Below are positions 6,496 through 9,488 of a stretch of 9,488 bases of DNA, one piece after another. Position 1 is the stretch's first letter; every line of letters starts with the position of its first letter. Origin of the DNA: Treponema sp. Its GTDB lineage: Bacteria; Spirochaetota; Spirochaetia; Treponematales; Treponemataceae. The notes below the pieces were generated by a model. The model did not search any database. It worked only from the letters and a program-made list of their open reading frames with translations, and was not told the origin of the DNA. The translations under genes and the position numbers were made by a program. The stretch covers positions 1 to 9,488 of the forward strand of contig JAEDDW010000071.1 in NCBI GenBank assembly GCA_016293645.1. The letters run 5' to 3'.

Positions 6496-9144
6496 ATGAG
6501 CACAAAGGAAGAACAGAACAGCGTAATCATTGAACGTGCAAAATCGGCAATCCTTGCACGAGACTATGAGCAGGCCGCAAGAATATACAAGGGACTTCTC
6601 AAGACGGAACCTGAAAATATGGATTATCTCAATGCTCTTGGTGATCTTTACGTCAAGAATTCCGAAGATAATGTTGCCCTTGGTTATTACAAGGAAATCG
6701 TAAGGCTCCAGCCGCAGAATGTAGTGGCTCTCAACAGTCTCGGTGCGATCTACAGACGACTCAAGATGTATGATGAGTCCATTTCTGTTCTTGAACGTGC
6801 CGTAATGTGCGAGTCTTCCAATGTGCAGACCTATTACAATCTTGGGTTTACTTACAAACTCATGGAAAATTTCGATGACGCAATCCAGTGTTTCACAACA
6901 GTTGTTGAGGAAAATCCGCGTGATGTTCTTGCCTTCAACCACATGGGAACGATCTATGCGACAGAGAGAAAACATGCAGAAGCAGTTGCATGTTACCTTA
7001 AAGGACTTAAGGTTGATCCTAACCATCCTGTCCTTCATCTGAACCTGGCAAAGAGTTATGACAAGCTTGGGGAATTCATCAAGGCTCAGGCGGAATATGA
7101 AGCTGCCTTGAGATCAAAGCCGGGCTGGCTTGAGGCAATCGAAAATTATTCGGATCTTCTCCTGAGGAAAAACAAGACAAAGACTGCCAGTGAAATCGTA
7201 AAGAAGGCGTTGCATCTCAATCCTAAGGATGCGGCGATGCATACAAAACTTGGTGATGTTTACTGCCGCCAGGATAATTACGATGAGGCTGAGACGGAAT
7301 ACAATGTGGCCCTTGCAATTAAGCCTGACTACACAAAGGCCATGTCAGGTCTTGCAGGAACATATGAAACAACAGGAAGACTTGATGAAGCCCTTGAACT
7401 TGCGGAACGCATGGAAGTAGTCGCTCCGCAAGATATGGCAGTCAAAAGACAGCATGCCCATATTCTTCTTTCCGCCGACAAAATAGAAAAAGCCGGAGAA
7501 AAAATCCAGGAGCTTTTTGCGGCAGATCCTGATGATGTCCACACATTGAATCTTCTTGGACAGTATTATATCTGCGCAGGAGATGAAAAAAAGGCTTCCG
7601 GATGTTTCAAGAAAATCAGGGCACTCCGTCCGGACTATACAAGTTTCTATCGTGAGGCCGGTAAACGCCACAGCCAGAAAGGTGACTACAAAAAGGCTGA
7701 AGAATTCTATCAGAAATTCATCGATCAGAATCCAGAGGATACAGAAGGCCACAAGAACATGGCAAAACTTTATGAGGACCAGGGAATGCTTACCCAGGCT
7801 CTTGCAAGTTACAAAACCATAGAGAATTTTGATTCATGGAATGTTGCCTCAAGAAATGGCCTGGAAAGAGTTAACAATCAGATTCTTGAAGAACGTGAGA
7901 AAAAGCAGGAAAGAAAGACTGAAATCGATGCAGATGAATTCTTTGATTCCGATGATGACATTTCAATCGGAGAAAGAGTCCGGGTCGCAGAGGAAGTCAC
8001 ACTTTCCTTTGAAGATATGGATGAGCCGGAACCACAGAAAATGGAAGTCACGGTTCATGAAAGCAGCCTGGATCAGTACAACAGCGGATTTGAAAAACTT
8101 CAGGATGAAGAAATCACTGCGGAAGAAGTTTTTGCGGAAGGCCGCCTCGATGATGAAATAGAAGCAGACAATAAGGAGCACTACGCTAAGAGCCTTGATG
8201 ATCTTATCGGAGACACTGATCTTGATGATGAAGGTACAGGTCTTGAGGAAGACAATACCAGTGCCGAAGATTTCTTTTCAAACAATCCATTTGGAAACAA
8301 TGCATCAAAATCAACTGGTCCGAAAGAAAATTTCTTTGAGCCGGACTTTGAATTTGAGGAAGAAAAGCCTGAGAAAAAGCTTCCAAAAGATGAGGTCATT
8401 TCACTTGATGACGGATGGGAAGATGACGAGGAATTCGAGGAAGAGGAAAAGCCGGAACCAAAAAAGCCGCCTGTGAAAAAAGCCCCTGCAAGAAAAGCAG
8501 AGCCTAAGGTGCAGGCTGAACCCCTTCCGGAAGAAGAAATCGCCTTTGACAATGAGGATTTCGACGACGAACATATTGATAAGGAAATCATGGAAGAACC
8601 GGAATATGTACCGGAGCCTCCAGAAGAGGATGAAATAGTTCCTGAAGTATATACAGATGAAGAACCTTATGAAGAGACTGAAGAACAAGAAATCATTCCT
8701 GAGGATGACGGTTGTTCAGATGAACCATCAGTAGATATGGCCATTCTTGCAAAAGCAGCTGACGCAATTCAGACTGTAGCGGATGCCATAACTGAAAACA
8801 ATGTCATGAAGAAAGCAAATGTGACTGCAGATCTCTTTGAGAAACTACGTGCCCTGAGCACATATCTTCCGGAGGAAAAACGTGAGGAGTTTCTTGAAAG
8901 CAAGATCCGTCTTCAGCTTGATTACATCATTTCAAAACTTTCCGGCAACAGGGGACTTCTCGGAACTGCAAAAATATTGCGACAGCAGCTGGGCAGTGAA
9001 GATGAGGCATCGGAGCTTGACAGCGGAAGGACATTGCTTCTTAAGGTTCTTGAGTATTCAAAAGGCCTTGTAAGGGAATTGCCTGACGCAAGCATGGTTT
9101 CTTCCCTCAATGGACAGATAGAAAATCTCATTGCCCGCATATGA
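6496..9144 (+). CDS. Large TPR protein with acidic disordered region
   Basis: An 882-residue protein without signal peptide or membrane segment, so probably cytoplasmic. Residues about 10-450 consist of roughly twelve tetratricopeptide repeats of 34 residues, with the usual pattern of W/L-G-Y-A-P positions (for example ALNSLGAIYRRLKMYDESI at 78-96 and MHTKLGDVYCRQDNYDEAE at 248-266). Residues about 465-745 are very acidic, with Lys/Pro-rich patches (EEKPEPKKPPVKKAP at 650-664), and look disordered. Three spaced [acidic]-x-FF motifs occur at 482-483, 593-594 and 613-614. Residues about 746-882 are predicted helical and end the protein as a compact domain (ADAIQTVADAI, LPEEKREEFLESKIRL, LNGQIENLIARI). 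TPRs are protein-interaction scaffolds; the partner cannot be read from the sequence. AAGGGA upstream (6484-6489) supports the start. It lies 21 bp after the LamG/FN3 gene and is probably co-transcribed with it. The C-terminal domain is not one I can name. Confidence 0.88.
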   Translation: MSTKEEQNSVIIERAKSAILARDYEQAARIYKGLLKTEPENMDYLNALGDLYVKNSEDNVALGYYKEIVRLQPQNVVALNSLGAIYRRLKMYDESISVLERAVMCESSNVQTYYNLGFTYKLMENFDDAIQCFTTVVEENPRDVLAFNHMGTIYATERKHAEAVACYLKGLKVDPNHPVLHLNLAKSYDKLGEFIKAQAEYEAALRSKPGWLEAIENYSDLLLRKNKTKTASEIVKKALHLNPKDAAMHTKLGDVYCRQDNYDEAETEYNVALAIKPDYTKAMSGLAGTYETTGRLDEALELAERMEVVAPQDMAVKRQHAHILLSADKIEKAGEKIQELFAADPDDVHTLNLLGQYYICAGDEKKASGCFKKIRALRPDYTSFYREAGKRHSQKGDYKKAEEFYQKFIDQNPEDTEGHKNMAKLYEDQGMLTQALASYKTIENFDSWNVASRNGLERVNNQILEEREKKQERKTEIDADEFFDSDDDISIGERVRVAEEVTLSFEDMDEPEPQKMEVTVHESSLDQYNSGFEKLQDEEITAEEVFAEGRLDDEIEADNKEHYAKSLDDLIGDTDLDDEGTGLEEDNTSAEDFFSNNPFGNNASKSTGPKENFFEPDFEFEEEKPEKKLPKDEVISLDDGWEDDEEFEEEEKPEPKKPPVKKAPARKAEPKVQAEPLPEEEIAFDNEDFDDEHIDKEIMEEPEYVPEPPEEDEIVPEVYTDEEPYEETEEQEIIPEDDGCSDEPSVDMAILAKAADAIQTVADAITENNVMKKANVTADLFEKLRALSTYLPEEKREEFLESKIRLQLDYIISKLSGNRGLLGTAKILRQQLGSEDEASELDSGRTLLLKVLEYSKGLVRELPDASMVSSLNGQIENLIARI

Positions 9145-9150
9145 TTCACT

Positions 9151-9311
9151 CTCACTTCGACTACGCTCAGTGAGCCTTATTTCGCCCGGCGAGCCTGTTA
9201 CATCGCAGCATTCAAGAATTGCGAAGCAATTCTTGTGGCGAAAGTTACGGGATGAAAGGCATCTACTGACGCACTTGCTTTCGTCAAGGATTCCTGAGCA
9301 GCGTCGAAGGG
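9151..9311. repeat. REP/BIME-like intergenic element with nested inverted repeats
   Basis: The gap after the TPR gene holds a structured element. Outer arms cttcgactacgctcag (9155-9170) and ctgagcagcgtcgaag (9294-9309) are inverted repeats matching at 13 of 16 positions; the conserved ends are CTTCGAC and GCTCAG. The left arm itself folds locally through CTCAC (9151-9155) and GTGAG (9170-9174). Inner pairs are GCCT/AGGC (9192-9195 with 9257-9260), CATC/GATG (9201-9204 with 9251-9254), the alternative TTTCGCC/GGCGAAA (9180-9186 with 9237-9243), and TGACG/CGTCA (9267-9271 with 9282-9286). A perfect 10-bp palindrome sits in the middle. Arms of the CTTCGAC...GCTCAG type resemble dispersed extragenic palindromes of many bacteria. 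No transposase or long ORF is present. Confidence 0.6.
9213..9235. repeat. Perfect 10-bp stem, 3-nt loop hairpin
   Basis: CAAGAATTGC (9213-9222) and GCAATTCTTG (9226-9235) are exact reverse complements around the loop GAA. The tip reads GCGAAGC, a sequence known to form an exceptionally stable DNA mini-hairpin. No T run follows (TGGCGAAAG does), so it does not look like a standard intrinsic terminator, although an RNA hairpin here could still slow transcription or protect the 3' end of the upstream mRNA. Confidence 0.8.
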
Positions 9312-9345
9312 TCCGTTGTAATCATCACATAAATAAACCATTTAA

Positions 9346-9374
9346 TTGAATTTTCATGTATTATATGGTATATA
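9346..9374 (+). promoter_or_regulatory. Predicted promoter of the aspartate kinase gene
   Basis: TTGAAT (9346-9351, 4/6 to TTGACA) is followed after 17 bp by TATATA (9369-9374, 4/6 to TATAAT). TATATT at 9371-9376 is a better -10 match but gives 19-bp spacing. The surrounding 9320-9400 is very AT-rich compared with the rest of the window, which fits a promoter region but also makes chance matches likely. The leader would be about 28 nt, too short for a riboswitch. Confidence 0.4.
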
Positions 9375-9408
9375 TTTTCATTATTTATATTGATATAGAG
9401 GAAAGTAT

Positions 9409-9488
9409 ATGCTTACACTTAAATTCGGTGGAACAAGTATGGGTTCTGCCCGCCGCATTCTTGACAGTGTGGAGATTATGTTGGGGCG
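9409..9488 (+). CDS. Aspartate kinase, 5' end only
   Basis: The right edge cuts this gene after 26 codons. The visible N terminus, MLTLKFGGTSMGSARRILD, contains KFGGTSMGS, the nucleotide-binding signature that opens aspartate kinases. Aspartate kinase makes aspartyl-phosphate, the first step towards lysine (or diaminopimelate), threonine and methionine. AGAGGAAAG at 9397-9405 is a good ribosome binding site, with GAGG ending 7 nt before the ATG. It is impossible to tell from this piece whether the gene is monofunctional (lysC type) or fused to homoserine dehydrogenase (thrA type), so no symbol is given. It appears to be separately transcribed from the TPR gene. Confidence 0.87.
   Translation, partial: MLTLKFGGTSMGSARRILDSVEIMLG

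Noticed and set aside
6475..7038. 187-codon minus-strand open frame opposite the TPR gene start
   Set aside because: It mirrors the codon pattern of the TPR repeats on the other strand and has no recognisable protein features.
8181..8591. 136-codon serine-rich minus-strand open frame
   Set aside because: Its serine and phenylalanine runs are the complement of the Glu/Asp/Lys codons in the acidic linker of the TPR protein.
9151..9240. Intrinsic terminator for the LamG-TPR operon
   Set aside because: Stable stems are present but none is followed by a T run on the plus strand, so a classical terminator is not supported.
9192..9260. Possible integron attC site in the palindromic intergenic element
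   Set aside because: Imperfect palindromes near GTTAC suggested it, but the 3' core GTTRRRY and matching 5' RYYYAAC are not present at the right places, and there is no cassette-like gene layout.
9312..9408. Lysine riboswitch or attenuator ahead of aspartate kinase
   Set aside because: Only about 97 bp of AT-rich sequence separates the repeat from the start codon, and no multi-helix aptamer or leader peptide is visible.

Overview
The window is ordinary-looking bacterial chromosome of moderate GC. The protein sequences and the set of neighbours suggest a spirochaete, most likely a Treponema-like member of the Treponemataceae. This is a judgement from the protein families and was not checked by a search. 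No phage, IS, plasmid, CRISPR or RNA gene is visible. Five genes are complete, one is cut by the right edge, and coding density is very high.

Layout. Positions 1-41 are the downstream flank of the first gene and begin inside what may be a repeat arm. 42-1658 (-) is a YifB/ComM-family AAA+ ATPase. A 116-bp divergent spacer rich in A tracts separates it from 1775-3007 (+), which encodes EarP, the arginine rhamnosyltransferase that activates elongation factor P. EarP runs tail to tail into uvrC (3008-4987, -) with no base between the two stop codons. The 5' end of uvrC overlaps by 31 bp the 5' end of a divergent gene (4957-6474, +) for an exported LamG-like/FN3 protein. After 21 bp comes a large TPR protein with a long acidic disordered region and a separate helical C-terminal domain (6496-9144, +). 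The 264 bp after it hold a structured repeat (about 9151-9311) made of nested inverted repeats, then a promoter-like region and the first 26 codons of an aspartate kinase (from 9409, +).

How the genes work together. They do not form one pathway. YifB/ComM (DNA processing during transformation) and UvrC (nucleotide excision repair) act on DNA. EarP acts on translation of polyproline stretches, and the TPR protein in this window has proline-containing acidic segments. The exported LamG/FN3 protein and the TPR protein look like a two-gene operon. Aspartate kinase begins a separate amino-acid biosynthesis unit with its own promoter.

The items most worth a second look are the nested-palindrome intergenic element, the compressed divergent and convergent gene junctions, and the uncharacterised secreted-protein/TPR pair. 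I see no convincing sign of an entirely new multi-gene system here.
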